This document shows, in pieces, positions 1 to 9,269 of a stretch of 64,000 bases of DNA. Source of the stretch: Halomonas sp. GT (GTDB lineage Bacteria > Pseudomonadota > Gammaproteobacteria > Pseudomonadales > Halomonadaceae); NCBI RefSeq assembly GCF_002082565.1, contig NZ_CP020562.1, positions 2,170,001 through 2,234,000 of the forward strand. The letters run 5' to 3'. The translations under genes and the position numbers were made by a program. The first letter of the stretch is position 1. The number at the start of each line of letters is the position of its first letter. The notes below the pieces were generated by a model that worked only from the letters and a program-made list of their open reading frames with translations, did not search any database and was not told the DNA's origin.

Positions 1-1072
1 AGTCCCAGGCTTCAGGTAATTGTTCCCAAGACTCAATCACCGGGCCTGGCGCGTCAGCAAGATAATCTCCATAAACCCCCACATCAAGGTTGAGATAATC
101 GTCCAGGTCAGGTGCCATTAGAATGATGGGGCGATTCAAACAAGCATAGTCGAACATCAAGCTTGAGTAGTCAGTGATAAGTACGTCCACTGCCGGAAAT
201 AAAGCATTTACATCTGGAAATATACTGACAGGCGCTTCACGAATACTAGCATTCTCCTCCATTAACGCTTGCACACCGCTCATTTTCAACGAGGTGTGCC
301 CACGGATGAGTAATAGCACTCGGTGCTTTTCAAGCCATGGTAATAATGCTTGTAGGCGCTTCCCCTGGGACACATCAAGCCCCCCCTTGCCCTGCATTCT
401 AAGGGTCGGTGCATATAGCACTACCTTGTCATACGCTGAAACATCAATGCCAGCTTGTTGCAATAATGTTGACGCATTTTCTTGGAAGGCATTCCAGCGA
501 GGATAGCCAAGGGCAGTAACACGATCACTCGGTAAACCAAAAGCAGAGATCATTCGCTCTCGGCCGACATCGGAAGCCACTAATACTTGCTGAGGCCTAC
601 GCTGTCCAGGTAGAACCCGACGCAGGTAACGATCAAACACTACGGTAAAAACGCCAAGCCGGGAAGAGCGAGCATCCTGAACCAAGCGCTTAAGAGGGGT
701 TCCATGGGTTAGGTTGATTAGCTGCCCCCCAAAGGATGCATGCGCATTAACATCTTCAGCCGAATGAGTGACAAGAAACAGTCGTGCACGCAGCGATAGC
801 AGTATTCCTTTGGCTGAGTAAGCAATATAGGCTTCTCCACCCTCTTCACGAACTCGCTTAACAACCTCTTTATCATGCGCAAGCCATACCGCTCGCAAGC
901 TAGGCTCATGATCACGTACATGGCGATACAAATAGCTTGTATTGTCAGCGAACTGACGCCCATGCCAAGCACCAAATATCCATAAACGATCATTGCGAGG
1001 GTAGCAACCTCCGACCAGGCACAGCGGTAACCATGCCAGCTGTTTTGCTAAACGAAGTGTGTATGAAGACAT
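1..1072 (-). CDS. CDP-glycerol glycerophosphotransferase family protein (C-terminus cut by window edge)
   Basis: The minus-strand frame from ATG 1072 stays open to the window edge (357 codons), so the C-terminus is missing. The motif LTHGTPLKRL near residue 121 and a distal TDYSSLMFDYACLNRPII segment are the hallmarks of the TagB/TagF (Glyphos_transf) family, which moves glycerol phosphate from CDP-glycerol to a lipid-linked or polymeric acceptor at the inner face of the membrane. An AAGGAA ribosome-binding sequence lies upstream of the start. The next gene upstream in the transcript is a glycerol-3-phosphate cytidylyltransferase, which would make the CDP-glycerol donor; that pairing strengthens the call. 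Whether it adds one glycerol phosphate or polymerises them cannot be told from this fragment. Confidence 0.88.
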   Translation of the reverse strand, partial: MSSYTLRLAKQLAWLPLCLVGGCYPRNDRLWIFGAWHGRQFADNTSYLYRHVRDHEPSLRAVWLAHDKEVVKRVREEGGEAYIAYSAKGILLSLRARLFLVTHSAEDVNAHASFGGQLINLTHGTPLKRLVQDARSSRLGVFTVVFDRYLRRVLPGQRRPQQVLVASDVGRERMISAFGLPSDRVTALGYPRWNAFQENASTLLQQAGIDVSAYDKVVLYAPTLRMQGKGGLDVSQGKRLQALLPWLEKHRVLLLIRGHTSLKMSGVQALMEENASIREAPVSIFPDVNALFPAVDVLITDYSSLMFDYACLNRPIILMAPDLDDYLNLDVGVYGDYLADAPGPVIESWEQLPEAWD

Positions 1073-1112
1073 TGTGATTTCCTTGGCACTATCACCATCA
1101 ATCAAATGAACA

Positions 1113-1574
1113 TTAACCGAAGTCTTTTCTTAACGTATCGAGCACGTCGAAGGCATTCATTAACTCATCACGGGAAACGCTATAAAAAGGGTTAAGTGAA
1201 CGTTTCAATTGAGTTGTAGAGACGCCATCGGTACGTGGTAGATATACCACTTCGCAGTGAGGCGAAAGAAAGTCAAAGTGGCCTTTCCAATCATCACCAA
1301 TGGCAAAGGTGTCGACCGAATAGCGCTGAATATCCTGAATCTTTTGCTCCCAGTCGGTCTCAGGAATGACTTGGTCGACATAGCGCAATGAGCGGACAAT
1401 TTCAGCGCGGTGTTCAAATGGAATCAGCGTGCGCTTGCCCTTAAGAGTGTTGAACTCATCTGTTGAGATCCCCACTACCAAACAATCTCCCATTTCAGCC
1501 AACCGTCTTAATAAATTCAGATGGCCAATATGAAACATATCAAAGGTGCCATAAGTAATTACTGTCTTGGTCAT
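1113..1574 (-). CDS. tagD: Glycerol-3-phosphate cytidylyltransferase (TagD-like)
   Basis: A 153-residue nucleotidyltransferase that would make CDP-glycerol from CTP and sn-glycerol-3-phosphate. The N-terminal YGTFDMFHIGHLNLLRR contains the HxGH nucleotide-binding signature (HIGH, residues 16-19), and RTDGVSTTQLKRSL near residue 115 matches the ISTT-type motif of the cytidylyltransferase family. TagD of Bacillus is about 129 residues, so this protein has a short C-terminal extension. An AGGAGG Shine-Dalgarno precedes the ATG. It sits 40 bp upstream of the glycerophosphotransferase gene in the same direction and would supply its donor. Other small nucleotide-sugar cytidylyltransferases share the fold, so the exact substrate is inferred from the neighbour. 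Confidence 0.85.
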   Translation of the reverse strand: MTKTVITYGTFDMFHIGHLNLLRRLAEMGDCLVVGISTDEFNTLKGKRTLIPFEHRAEIVRSLRYVDQVIPETDWEQKIQDIQRYSVDTFAIGDDWKGHFDFLSPHCEVVYLPRTDGVSTTQLKRSLNPFYSVSRDELMNAFDVLDTLRKDFG

Positions 1575-1601
1575 GATTGCTGCCTCCTTTGCTTGCTCAG
1601 A

Positions 1602-2522
1602 TTATTTAATACGGCTACGCAACTGATCATAATAAGGCTGAGGCACTAATAATGAGATAGTATGTAAGAATAAACGCAGGTTCATCCCACCCAGTCTTAA
1701 TGCTTCTAAATCCAAGCGCACTGATTGGCCAACTTGCTTCTTCTCAACGGCCCAAGAAAGAACTTTACGGTTTATTGACAAACGCAATTGTCGCCGCTCA
1801 CTACGCTTTAATCTGAACTCATATTCTTTAAAAAGATCAACGCCAGGGTGTAACCCAATAAGGTTTTTTTTATCACGAGTAATATCGCTGTTTTCAAGAA
1901 GCCATAAAGTAGTGACATTATCGTTATAGTGAATTGCTTTTAATTCGCAAAGCACTTTTAACCAGAAATATACATCGCCACCTCGACGATAAAGCCCGGC
2001 AGGGAACCCACCCAGAGATAAAAAACGCTCACGTGAAATACACGCACCGTTCATATGAATAAAGTCGAAACGTGCAAAGAATTCTAAGGCCTCCAAGCGG
2101 GTCAGGCGACCACTAGACACACCTTTAATTCTAGGTAAATACCGCTGACCTTCCATCTTCTGATAAGCATTGACATATAACTCGACATCAGAATATTGAC
2201 CAATTGCATTGGCAAAACATGACAAATGATCTGATAACATAATGTCGTCAGCATCAAAAAAAACCAACCACTCACCTGTTGATTTATCTGCCCCTAAGTT
2301 GCGCGCAGCATATCCCCCTGGTCCTGGAGAATGACGTTGAAAAAGCCTTAATAAACCCGCCTTTTCATACCGTTGCAAAACGCCAAGGGATCCATCGGTA
2401 GAACCGTCATCTACTGCAATCACCTCAAAATCTTTGAAATCTTGCCTGTATATACATTCCAATGAATCACTTAAAGTGCTCACCTTGTTATAAACAGGTA
2501 TGATCACTGAGAAGAAAGCCAT
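1602..2522 (-). CDS. Family 2 glycosyltransferase
   Basis: A GT-A fold family 2 glycosyltransferase of about 306 residues. It begins FFSVIIPVYNKVSTL, the family's N-terminal nucleotide-binding strand, followed by AVDDGSTDGS and VFFDADD, the DXD-type metal/donor site at about residues 90-95. The ATG at 2522 is preferred over the upstream in-frame TTG at 2540 because it begins directly before the conserved strand. It probably adds one sugar of the repeat unit on the cytoplasmic face of the membrane. It lies between the GT4 gene and the tagD-like gene in one long minus-strand run. Donor and acceptor cannot be predicted. Confidence 0.85.
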   Translation of the reverse strand: MAFFSVIIPVYNKVSTLSDSLECIYRQDFKDFEVIAVDDGSTDGSLGVLQRYEKAGLLRLFQRHSPGPGGYAARNLGADKSTGEWLVFFDADDIMLSDHLSCFANAIGQYSDVELYVNAYQKMEGQRYLPRIKGVSSGRLTRLEALEFFARFDFIHMNGACISRERFLSLGGFPAGLYRRGGDVYFWLKVLCELKAIHYNDNVTTLWLLENSDITRDKKNLIGLHPGVDLFKEYEFRLKRSERRQLRLSINRKVLSWAVEKKQVGQSVRLDLEALRLGGMNLRLFLHTISLLVPQPYYDQLRSRIK

Positions 2523-2611
2523 ATTAATAGGTTCTCGCAAGTGGGTTAAGAATTATTTTTTAATGAGCAAGTCACTTTTCCCACTAGACCGATAAGTCCT
2601 AGGAAATAATC

Positions 2612-3835
2612 TTATATTCTCGAGGCTTCATTGATAGCATCATTATTTACTAGTTCTTTCTCTTGGCTACCCGTAACTGGGCTTTTTATTTTCATCGAAT
2701 GAAGCATTACAGCATTAACCTTATGAACATCGTACCTGTCTTTAGCAATTTCAAACGAACGTCGCCCCATGGTTTGCACTAGAGCAGGACTATCAATGAA
2801 CGTCTGCATGGCAGCCTCAAGCGCATCGACATCTCTAACGGGTATTAAGTAGCCATTGTCGCCCTCAATGACAGTCTCACGGCATCCAGGCGCATCGGTT
2901 GTAATCACCGCCCGCCCCGTTGCCATGGCTTCTAACACGGAACGAGGTGTGCCTTCCCGATAATAGCTGGGAAGTACATAAACACTGCAATCTGCTATTG
3001 CCGGGCGCACGTCATTAAGCCAGCCTAAATGATGAATCGAGCCTTCTTTAACCCAGGCATCCAACTCTTCCCGGGTAATCGTATCGGGATTACTATCAGT
3101 GTCACCGGCCAGTTGGAATACTATCTCAGGGTGTCGCTGTTTGATTCGGCGTGCAGCATCAGCATATTGGCGCACTCCTTTATCGCCCAGCAGGCGAGCA
3201 ATCAGTAAGAATCGCGGTGGACCGGCCGGTAAAGGAGCTACCGTAAAATGATTCATGTCTACCCCTGAACCATTGAGAACCTGCGAAGGCACCCTCTCAT
3301 GCAGTATCCCCAGTTCGCGAAACAAAGCATCATCATCAGGATTCTGAAAAAACACCTTGTCTGCTCTATTGAGCGCCGCCGCATATAACCTACGCACGAC
3401 TTGATAGACTAGAGCACGCTTGCCCCTGGCCTGACTAGCAAATGCGTAACCTAGCCCAGTAACTAATGCATAGCGGCGAGGAACGCTGGCCAGCCAGGCT
3501 GCTAGTAGTCCGTATATAACTGGCTTGATCGTGTAACTAAGCATCATTTCTGGCCGTATTTTGCACATAAGACGATAAAGTGCGTACAGCGTTAAAGCAT
3601 CGCGCCACGGGTTTAGCCCATTTCTCTGCATCGGAAAGTCGTGAGCAACGGCCCCCCAGGCTTCAAGTTGCTGGCGAGTAGTCGTGTCTTCAATGAGTCC
3701 TGGAGCAGCTACATGTACGTCTAATCCAGCCTTTATCAAGGCTTGCACCAATGGCCCTCGAAAATTAACCAACGAATAACTTGTGCCCGATATCAGCAAA
3801 AAACGTTTATTCGATGTAGCGACCTTCGGCTTCAT
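2612..3835 (-). CDS. Family 4 glycosyltransferase, PglA-like
   Basis: A 407-residue GT-B glycosyltransferase. The N-terminal part (FLLISGTSYSLVNFRGPLV, YTIKPVIYG, VTGLGYAF) resembles the PglA/WcfI group that adds a second sugar to an undecaprenyl-diphosphate N-acetylated amino sugar. The C-terminal GT4 domain shows RLLGDKGV near residue 215 and the nucleotide-binding EGTPRSVLEAMATGRAVITTD near residue 290. An AAGGAG ribosome-binding site precedes the ATG. Together with the PglC-like initiating transferase and the PglK-like flippase it suggests a Pgl-type lipid-linked assembly line. A 143-bp gap separates it from the aminotransferase upstream. Confidence 0.85.
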   Translation of the reverse strand: MKPKVATSNKRFLLISGTSYSLVNFRGPLVQALIKAGLDVHVAAPGLIEDTTTRQQLEAWGAVAHDFPMQRNGLNPWRDALTLYALYRLMCKIRPEMMLSYTIKPVIYGLLAAWLASVPRRYALVTGLGYAFASQARGKRALVYQVVRRLYAAALNRADKVFFQNPDDDALFRELGILHERVPSQVLNGSGVDMNHFTVAPLPAGPPRFLLIARLLGDKGVRQYADAARRIKQRHPEIVFQLAGDTDSNPDTITREELDAWVKEGSIHHLGWLNDVRPAIADCSVYVLPSYYREGTPRSVLEAMATGRAVITTDAPGCRETVIEGDNGYLIPVRDVDALEAAMQTFIDSPALVQTMGRRSFEIAKDRYDVHKVNAVMLHSMKIKSPVTGSQEKELVNNDAINEASRI

Positions 3836-3978
3836 AAAAGCTCCTTAACAAAACACCCAGCCACACGTAGATTGAGTGCTCGTTTGCCGACATTAACTAT
3901 TTTAAATAGTGAGTATTGAATATAGGTAGTTTTAAAGACAGCTGACTTTTTAAACTCTGGAAGGCTGGACAAAAATGG

Positions 3979-5184
3979 TTAAACAGCTAATGCCATGACC
4001 TCTTTGAGCACTTGGCATGTCTTATTAATTTCTTCCTGAGAAAGTGTCGGGTGGCACAAAAACATCAGACTTGTTTGACCAAGCTCTTGTGCAACTGGCA
4101 AGTTGTTTTGGGGCTGCCAGCCAGCGTTTACAAAGGCCTTTTCGAGATATACTTCAGAGCAGCTGCCTGAAAAACAAGGCACTCCTCGTTGGTTGATATC
4201 GTTCAGGATACGGTCGCGATTCCAACCAGCCTGAAGCTGATCCGGATTGATAAATACATAGCATTTATAAGCAGCATGGTTGGTATCTTGCCTGAGTACT
4301 CCAGAGGCCATATCTAAGCAAAAAGCAGGAACACGCAACCCTTTGCAATCAAGCGCTGCTTGCCAGATACGTTGAGCATTCATTTGGCGAGTCGCACTCC
4401 ACTCAGGCATACGTTCAAGTTGAATACGGCCAATGACGGCCTGCATTTCGGTCATACGCCAATTGGTGCCAAACGTGTCATGCAACCAGCGGAAGCCCGG
4501 TGGATGTTCTTGCACATAAACAGCGTCCCAGCTCTTGCCATGATCTTTATAAGCCCACATTCGTTTCCAAAGCGCGGTGTCATTGGTAGTGACCATCCCC
4601 CCTTCACCACCGGTGGTCATAATTTTGTCTTGGCAGAACGACCAACACCCCACATGACCTATTCCTCCAACGCTTCGACCTTGGTAACGAGCGCCGTGGG
4701 CCTGAGCACAATCTTCGATTACATATAGCCCGTATTGCTCTGCTAACGCCATGAGTTCCTGCATTTCGCAGGGCCATCCCGCTAAATGCACAGCAATAAT
4801 CGCGCGAGTGCGCGGGGTAATTTTTTCAGCGACCGTGGCGGCAGTGATATTTTGAGAGTCGCGATCAACATCAGCGAAAATTGGCACAGCGCCAGCATTA
4901 GCAATGCAGGAGGCAGAAGCTACGAAGGTACGAGAGGTCACAATCACCTCTTCATTTTCTTTTTCGCCAATACCCAACCCTTTTAGAGCTAAGTCTAGCG
5001 CGTTAGTGCCGTTTGCTAACGCGATGGCATGCTTGGACTCGGAAAAATGAGCGAATTCCTTTTCGAATTCAACGCATTCCTTCCCTGTCCAATAGTTCAC
5101 TCTGTTGGAAAGCAGTACATCCTGAACAGCCTGGGCCTCTTCCAGAGTAAAAGAAGGCCAAGGAGAAAATGGTCCGTTAAGCAT
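3979..5184 (-). CDS. DegT/DnrJ/EryC1/StrS-family sugar aminotransferase
   Basis: A PLP-dependent nucleotide-sugar aminotransferase of about 401 residues. The segment CWSFCQDKIMTTGGEGG has the catalytic lysine in the family context, and VIEDCAQAHGA carries the PLP-contacting Asp-x-x-Gln-Ala-His. It would aminate a 4-keto sugar, plausibly the product of the WbpM-like dehydratase in the same locus. The ATG at 5184 is preferred: it lies inside the 3' end of the ATP-grasp gene and overlaps it by eight bases (ATGCTTAA), an arrangement typical of translational coupling. A longer reading to 5217 is possible but would overlap more. Confidence 0.88.
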   Translation of the reverse strand: MLNGPFSPWPSFTLEEAQAVQDVLLSNRVNYWTGKECVEFEKEFAHFSESKHAIALANGTNALDLALKGLGIGEKENEEVIVTSRTFVASASCIANAGAVPIFADVDRDSQNITAATVAEKITPRTRAIIAVHLAGWPCEMQELMALAEQYGLYVIEDCAQAHGARYQGRSVGGIGHVGCWSFCQDKIMTTGGEGGMVTTNDTALWKRMWAYKDHGKSWDAVYVQEHPPGFRWLHDTFGTNWRMTEMQAVIGRIQLERMPEWSATRQMNAQRIWQAALDCKGLRVPAFCLDMASGVLRQDTNHAAYKCYVFINPDQLQAGWNRDRILNDINQRGVPCFSGSCSEVYLEKAFVNAGWQPQNNLPVAQELGQTSLMFLCHPTLSQEEINKTCQVLKEVMALAV

Positions 5185-6253
5185 GGCTGGAACCCATATC
5201 CAATAGATCTTTTTCATTCATGACAACTGGCTTTTCATCCACATCTCTGAGGAAGATAGTTCCCGTAGGAAATTCATAATGTTTGTATGCGTGTGAGAAG
5301 TTATCTGGATTAAGACTCACCTCAAGATAGTCTAGAGGCAAATTAGCACCTGCTTTAGCCAAAGAAGAAATAAAAGCAACAAACCTTACATTTATTTCAG
5401 TTATCATTGGATTCCCCTGCGCATCCTCTTTGAAATCCACTGTAAACACCCCATTTGCTTTCGATTGATAGTGATTAAAAAATGAACTAATCGCATCATT
5501 AGCAATGTTAACAAGCTGAGTATCATTAATCATACGTCCAAATGCAGTGTTGCCAGTTATTCCTGAAGGGGCGACCTTAGACATGATATACGTTACTCTC
5601 TCGGCACAAGCGGAGCGTAAAATCTCACCATCTTTATATATAACCTTACACGCAAGGTTCCTTCCAGGTAGAAATTCGGATGCAATAAACTCTTCAATGA
5701 GAGGATTAATTTGCATCCATTCATCAAGTTCCTTTTCACTTGTAATTTTTAAAGAGCCTAGCCCACTTGAACCAATAGTACCGCGCACCCAGAAAGGATA
5801 ATCAAGCGTCAAATCATCGTTTTTTAAACCGTTCAAAAAGGTGCAATAACGGGGTATATAAGACTTACTCACTAGAACTTCATGTAGCTTTTTCTTATCT
5901 ATTAGTGCTTCGATTGGCTGGCTTGAGGAAATAAATGTTTTACAAGGCAATCCTTCACCTTCTTTTCGCTTCGACCATGCCACTACTTCAACTTCAGGCA
6001 ATACAACCGCAAATTGAATCTGATGACGATCAATTATTTGTGAGATTTCTGACCAGTAACGTTCATCATCAGCCCTAGGCACTAAATAAGTATGATCATA
6101 TGAAGATTTATCATAAAGGCCGATCGCTAATGGGTTAGCATCAACACCAATAAAACGATAACTATCATTTCCAGAATCAAGGACAGACCTGATAAAACTG
6201 CGTGGTGTTGGCCCGCCGACACCAGTGACAAGGATATTAATTTTTTTAGCCAT
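5177..6253 (-). CDS. ATP-grasp ligase, carbamoyl-phosphate-synthase-like
   Basis: About 358 residues. The N-terminus INILVTGVGGPTPRSFIRSV is a Rossmann-like pre-ATP-grasp domain; the central region (PFWVRGTIGSSGLGSLKI) is the glycine-rich ATP-grasp loop, and ITEINVRF near the C-terminus is the metal-binding strand. Proteins of this type are often annotated as carbamoyl-phosphate-synthase-like and occur beside a sugar transferase and a DegT aminotransferase in glycan loci. An ATP-dependent C-N ligation, for example acylation of the amino sugar with an amino acid, is an inference. It overlaps both neighbours by eight bases, and AAGGTGA precedes the ATG at 6253. Confidence 0.8.
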   Translation of the reverse strand: MAKKINILVTGVGGPTPRSFIRSVLDSGNDSYRFIGVDANPLAIGLYDKSSYDHTYLVPRADDERYWSEISQIIDRHQIQFAVVLPEVEVVAWSKRKEGEGLPCKTFISSSQPIEALIDKKKLHEVLVSKSYIPRYCTFLNGLKNDDLTLDYPFWVRGTIGSSGLGSLKITSEKELDEWMQINPLIEEFIASEFLPGRNLACKVIYKDGEILRSACAERVTYIMSKVAPSGITGNTAFGRMINDTQLVNIANDAISSFFNHYQSKANGVFTVDFKEDAQGNPMITEINVRFVAFISSLAKAGANLPLDYLEVSLNPDNFSHAYKHYEFPTGTIFLRDVDEKPVVMNEKDLLDMGSSHA

Positions 6254-6869
6254 TTTGTTCACCTTTGTCGTTTTGCAGCTTTGATTCTTTGAAGTTTGGC
6301 ATCGCTACATCACCTGAGTAACTAATACCTTCGCGGAAAAAAACTTTTTTAACTGTCAATAGCAAAATTTTTATATCTAAAAGCAGCGTCTGGTTATCTA
6401 CATACCAAATGTCGTAATCAAACTTTTTTTCCCAAGAGATACCATTACGACCATTAACTTGGGCCCAGCCTGTCACGCCGGGACGAGCTTCATGTCGACG
6501 AGTTTGGTAGGCGCTATAATAAGGTAAATATTCCATTAATAATGGCCTGGGACCGACCAAGCTCATATCACCTTTCAGCACATTCCATAATTCAGGTAAC
6601 TCATCCAGACTGGTAGCACGTAGACGTCGGCCAAAAGTAGTCAGCCGCTCTTTTTCTGATAATTTTCGACCTTGTTCGTCATAGGCATCACGCATAGATC
6701 GAAACTTGACTATTTCAAATGGCTTGCCGTTTAGCCCTGGACGATATTGACGAAAGAGAACTGGCGTGCCTAGTTTATAGCGTACAAGCAACGCTATAAC
6801 CACTAGCAATGGTGACAGCAATACCAACCCTATTAGTGAAACAGCAATGTCAAACTGTCGCTTAATCAT
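6246..6869 (-). CDS. Initiating sugar-phosphate transferase (PglC/WcaJ C-terminal type)
   Basis: A 207-residue monotopic phosphoglycosyl transferase that starts repeat-unit assembly by moving a sugar-1-phosphate to undecaprenyl phosphate. It has one N-terminal hydrophobic segment (about residues 10-30) followed by the compact catalytic domain: KFRSMRDAYDE, the catalytic Asp-Glu in SLDELPELWNVLKGDMS, VGPRPLL and ARPGVTGWAQVNGRN. There is no N-terminal multi-helix domain, so it is the short PglC-like form rather than full-length WbaP/WcaJ. It is translationally coupled to the ATP-grasp gene through an ATGGCTAA overlap. Confidence 0.92.
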   Translation of the reverse strand: MIKRQFDIAVSLIGLVLLSPLLVVIALLVRYKLGTPVLFRQYRPGLNGKPFEIVKFRSMRDAYDEQGRKLSEKERLTTFGRRLRATSLDELPELWNVLKGDMSLVGPRPLLMEYLPYYSAYQTRRHEARPGVTGWAQVNGRNGISWEKKFDYDIWYVDNQTLLLDIKILLLTVKKVFFREGISYSGDVAMPNFKESKLQNDKGEQNG

Positions 6870-6898
6870 GGCACACCTATTTATAATTTTTTAAACAA

Positions 6899-7810
6899 CT
6901 AAGATCTTGACCTTAAATTCAGCAACTTCCATATCAGCAACTTACCCAAGGCTTTCATTTCTTTATATTCCAAGCTTACTCCGGGATTATAAATCTGACT
7001 ACTAGCTTGGCAATAAACGGGCTTATTAGATTCTTTATTTATCATCTTTGCTTGTTCAGAATTACCTTCTATGTACAAAAAAGCAGATGAGCTTTGAAAG
7101 GCATCTGACTTGATTTTTGATTTGGAGAAATCATCTAAACTATCAAAATCAACATCATCACTAACCATAACTAAATTAGAAAAATTGATTCCATTCATTG
7201 TTAACCAAGAAACTACCTCTTCACGTTGCGAAGCGGGACGACAAGAGACTATCGTGTGTATTTTTCCAGAAGGTAGATAACGAGGCTTCATTAACATTAA
7301 CGGCTTATTGTTAATTTTATCTATTGAAATAACACCCTCTAGAGAAACACAAGCGCCTTCTACTATTTTATGATGAAAAATATTCCATTCAAAAACTCTA
7401 GGCAAGGGCACAAATTCAAGAACAATATCTATGTCCTTTCTTACTGGCTTATTGGAATATATAGCGAGTGTGGTCACACGATTTTTAAGAAAAACAGGAA
7501 TAGGCTCCATCTCTTTTCTTAAGGATTCTCCACTCAAAATGCTATCATCAACCAATAAAATTCTTTTCGCATCCCAGGGATGCGTTATATTTTTTTTCAG
7601 ATCTCTTGTCACACCTCTCTTTAGTGGTAGATTACTCACTAAAGAAGCAATGTCAGTACAATTAATATTCAACGCAAGCGAAATAATATAGGCAGGTATC
7701 ATTCCACTTCTTGGTATACCCACCACCAAATCCCAATCACCCGATATCTTATCGAAGTTTTTATTAATATCACTATTTAAGTCAGCATAAGATTTAAAGT
7801 GAATCTGCAT
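6899..7810 (-). CDS. Phosphoribosyltransferase-like protein with HAD-like C-terminal part
   Basis: A 303-residue protein of unknown function. The N-terminal half has the type I PRPP-binding signature RILLVDDSILSGES near residues 93-106 and an upstream DLVVGIPRSGMIP loop. The C-terminal part, from about residue 190, reads HTIVSCRPASQREEVVSWLTMNGINF, which resembles the T/S-x-R....WL..NGI segment of HAD phosphatases; no complete DxDx(T/V) nucleophile motif was found. The gene sits between the initiating transferase and UDP-glucose dehydrogenase and is more A+T rich than both. A role in making or trimming a phosphorylated sugar nucleotide is only a guess. Confidence 0.65.
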   Translation of the reverse strand: MQIHFKSYADLNSDINKNFDKISGDWDLVVGIPRSGMIPAYIISLALNINCTDIASLVSNLPLKRGVTRDLKKNITHPWDAKRILLVDDSILSGESLRKEMEPIPVFLKNRVTTLAIYSNKPVRKDIDIVLEFVPLPRVFEWNIFHHKIVEGACVSLEGVISIDKINNKPLMLMKPRYLPSGKIHTIVSCRPASQREEVVSWLTMNGINFSNLVMVSDDVDFDSLDDFSKSKIKSDAFQSSSAFLYIEGNSEQAKMINKESNKPVYCQASSQIYNPGVSLEYKEMKALGKLLIWKLLNLRSRS

Positions 7811-7835
7811 CTAAAATGCCCCCTTTATTTTTTGT

Positions 7836-9218
7836 TCAATCACTTATTTTTTCAGTTATGAGGGGCGACATCTCAAGAACTAGCGGTAATACATTATGTC
7901 TTCCTACTGAGTAATAGTTAAACCCTTTTGCTGCCATTCGGTGTGGCTCATAAAGATTTCGACCATCAAATATAGTCGGCTCCGATAACTGAGCTTTGAT
8001 AAGCTCAAAATCAGGTGCTCGGAAGTTCTGCCACTCGGTAACAATAATCAACGCATCAGTATTTTTTAACGCAGTTTCTTTGGTTCCACAAAGGGTTAAA
8101 TGCTCACGACTTCCATAGATTCGCTGTGCCTCTTCCATAGCTTCCGGATCATAAGCCTGCACCTTTGCACCTGCCTCCCATAGTGCCTCCATAAGTACTC
8201 GGCTGGGCGCATCACGCATGTCGTCCGTATTGGGCTTGAAGGAAAGCCCCCAAATAGCAAACGTTTTTCCCTTTAACTGTGCATTGAAGTGCTGGTTTAT
8301 TTTCTGGAAAAGGGTCGTTTTTTGCTCTTTATTACGTAACTCCACCGCTTTGAGCAGCTTGGCGTCAAAGTTAATACTATTTGCAGTGTGGATAAGCGCC
8401 TGTAGGTCTTTTGGAAAGCAGGAACCACCGTAGCCTACCCCGGGGTAAATAAAGTGATAGCCAATGCGGGGATCCGATCCGATTCCTTGCCGCACAGCTT
8501 CAATATCGGCTCCTAGTAGCTCGGCTAAGTTTGCCATTTCATTCATGAAACTAATTTTGGTAGCTAACATGCAGTTAGCGGCATACTTTGTGAGTTCAGC
8601 GCTTTTTACATCCATCACGATAACTTTGTCGTGATTGCGATTAAAAGGCGCATACAGCTCTCGCATGACTTCAATAGAAGCATCGCAATCAGTACCTATA
8701 ATGATACGATCTGGCTTTTGGCAGTCTACGACAGCACTACCTTCCTTGAGAAATTCAGGATTGGAAACGACGTCAAAACCGATATCATTTCGCCCCCGCC
8801 TTTTCAATACTTCTTCCATCGCGGCACGCACTTTGTCGGCGCTACCCACTGGTACAGTGGATTTATTAACGATAACTTGGTCGCGTTCCATGTGTTCAGC
8901 GATTGTCGTAGCCACGTTGAGCACATAGGTAAGATCCGCACTTCCGTCTTCATCAGGCGGTGTGCCCACGGCCACAAATTGAACCTGACCATGTTGGATC
9001 GCGGCAACCGCATCGGTAGTAAATTCGAGCCTTCCGGCAGCGTGGTTCTCTTTTACTATCGACTCCAACCCCGGCTCATAGATGGGAATAATACCCATTT
9101 TAAGTTGTTCAACCTTGTTGGTGTCCACATCTACGCAAACAACGTGATGGCCGACTTCAGACAAAATTGCACCTTGAACCAGGCCAACATAACCCGTTCC
9201 GAAAACTGTAACGTTCAT
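7836..9218 (-). CDS. ugd: UDP-glucose 6-dehydrogenase
   Basis: A 460-residue NAD-dependent enzyme that oxidises UDP-glucose to UDP-glucuronate. The N-terminus [17 protein letters not shown] is the NAD-binding GxGxxG; FLKEGSAV and the catalytic cysteine in [10 protein letters not shown] (about residue 260) are present, and the C-terminal domain begins near [14 protein letters not shown]. Full family length. The epimerase gene upstream would use its product. It lies in the same minus-strand run, 51 bp from the epimerase stop. Confidence 0.95.
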   Translation of the reverse strand: MNVTVFGTGYVGLVQGAILSEVGHHVVCVDVDTNKVEQLKMGIIPIYEPGLESIVKENHAAGRLEFTTDAVAAIQHGQVQFVAVGTPPDEDGSADLTYVLNVATTIAEHMERDQVIVNKSTVPVGSADKVRAAMEEVLKRRGRNDIGFDVVSNPEFLKEGSAVVDCQKPDRIIIGTDCDASIEVMRELYAPFNRNHDKVIVMDVKSAELTKYAANCMLATKISFMNEMANLAELLGADIEAVRQGIGSDPRIGYHFIYPGVGYGGSCFPKDLQALIHTANSINFDAKLLKAVELRNKEQKTTLFQKINQHFNAQLKGKTFAIWGLSFKPNTDDMRDAPSRVLMEALWEAGAKVQAYDPEAMEEAQRIYGSREHLTLCGTKETALKNTDALIIVTEWQNFRAPDFELIKAQLSEPTIFDGRNLYEPHRMAAKGFNYYSVGRHNVLPLVLEMSPLITEKISD

Positions 9219-9269
9219 TGGAGTTCCTGCTAAGGTTGGGTGTACTAAGGAAGAAATAAGAAGTTCATA

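Noticed and set aside
718..993. 91-codon minus-strand frame inside the first gene
   Set aside because: It lies in a different frame within the glycerophosphotransferase gene, whose own frame is open across the region with family motifs.
8631..9233. 200-codon plus-strand frame
   Set aside because: Antisense to UDP-glucose dehydrogenase; no motif, and the opposite frame is a full-length conserved enzyme.
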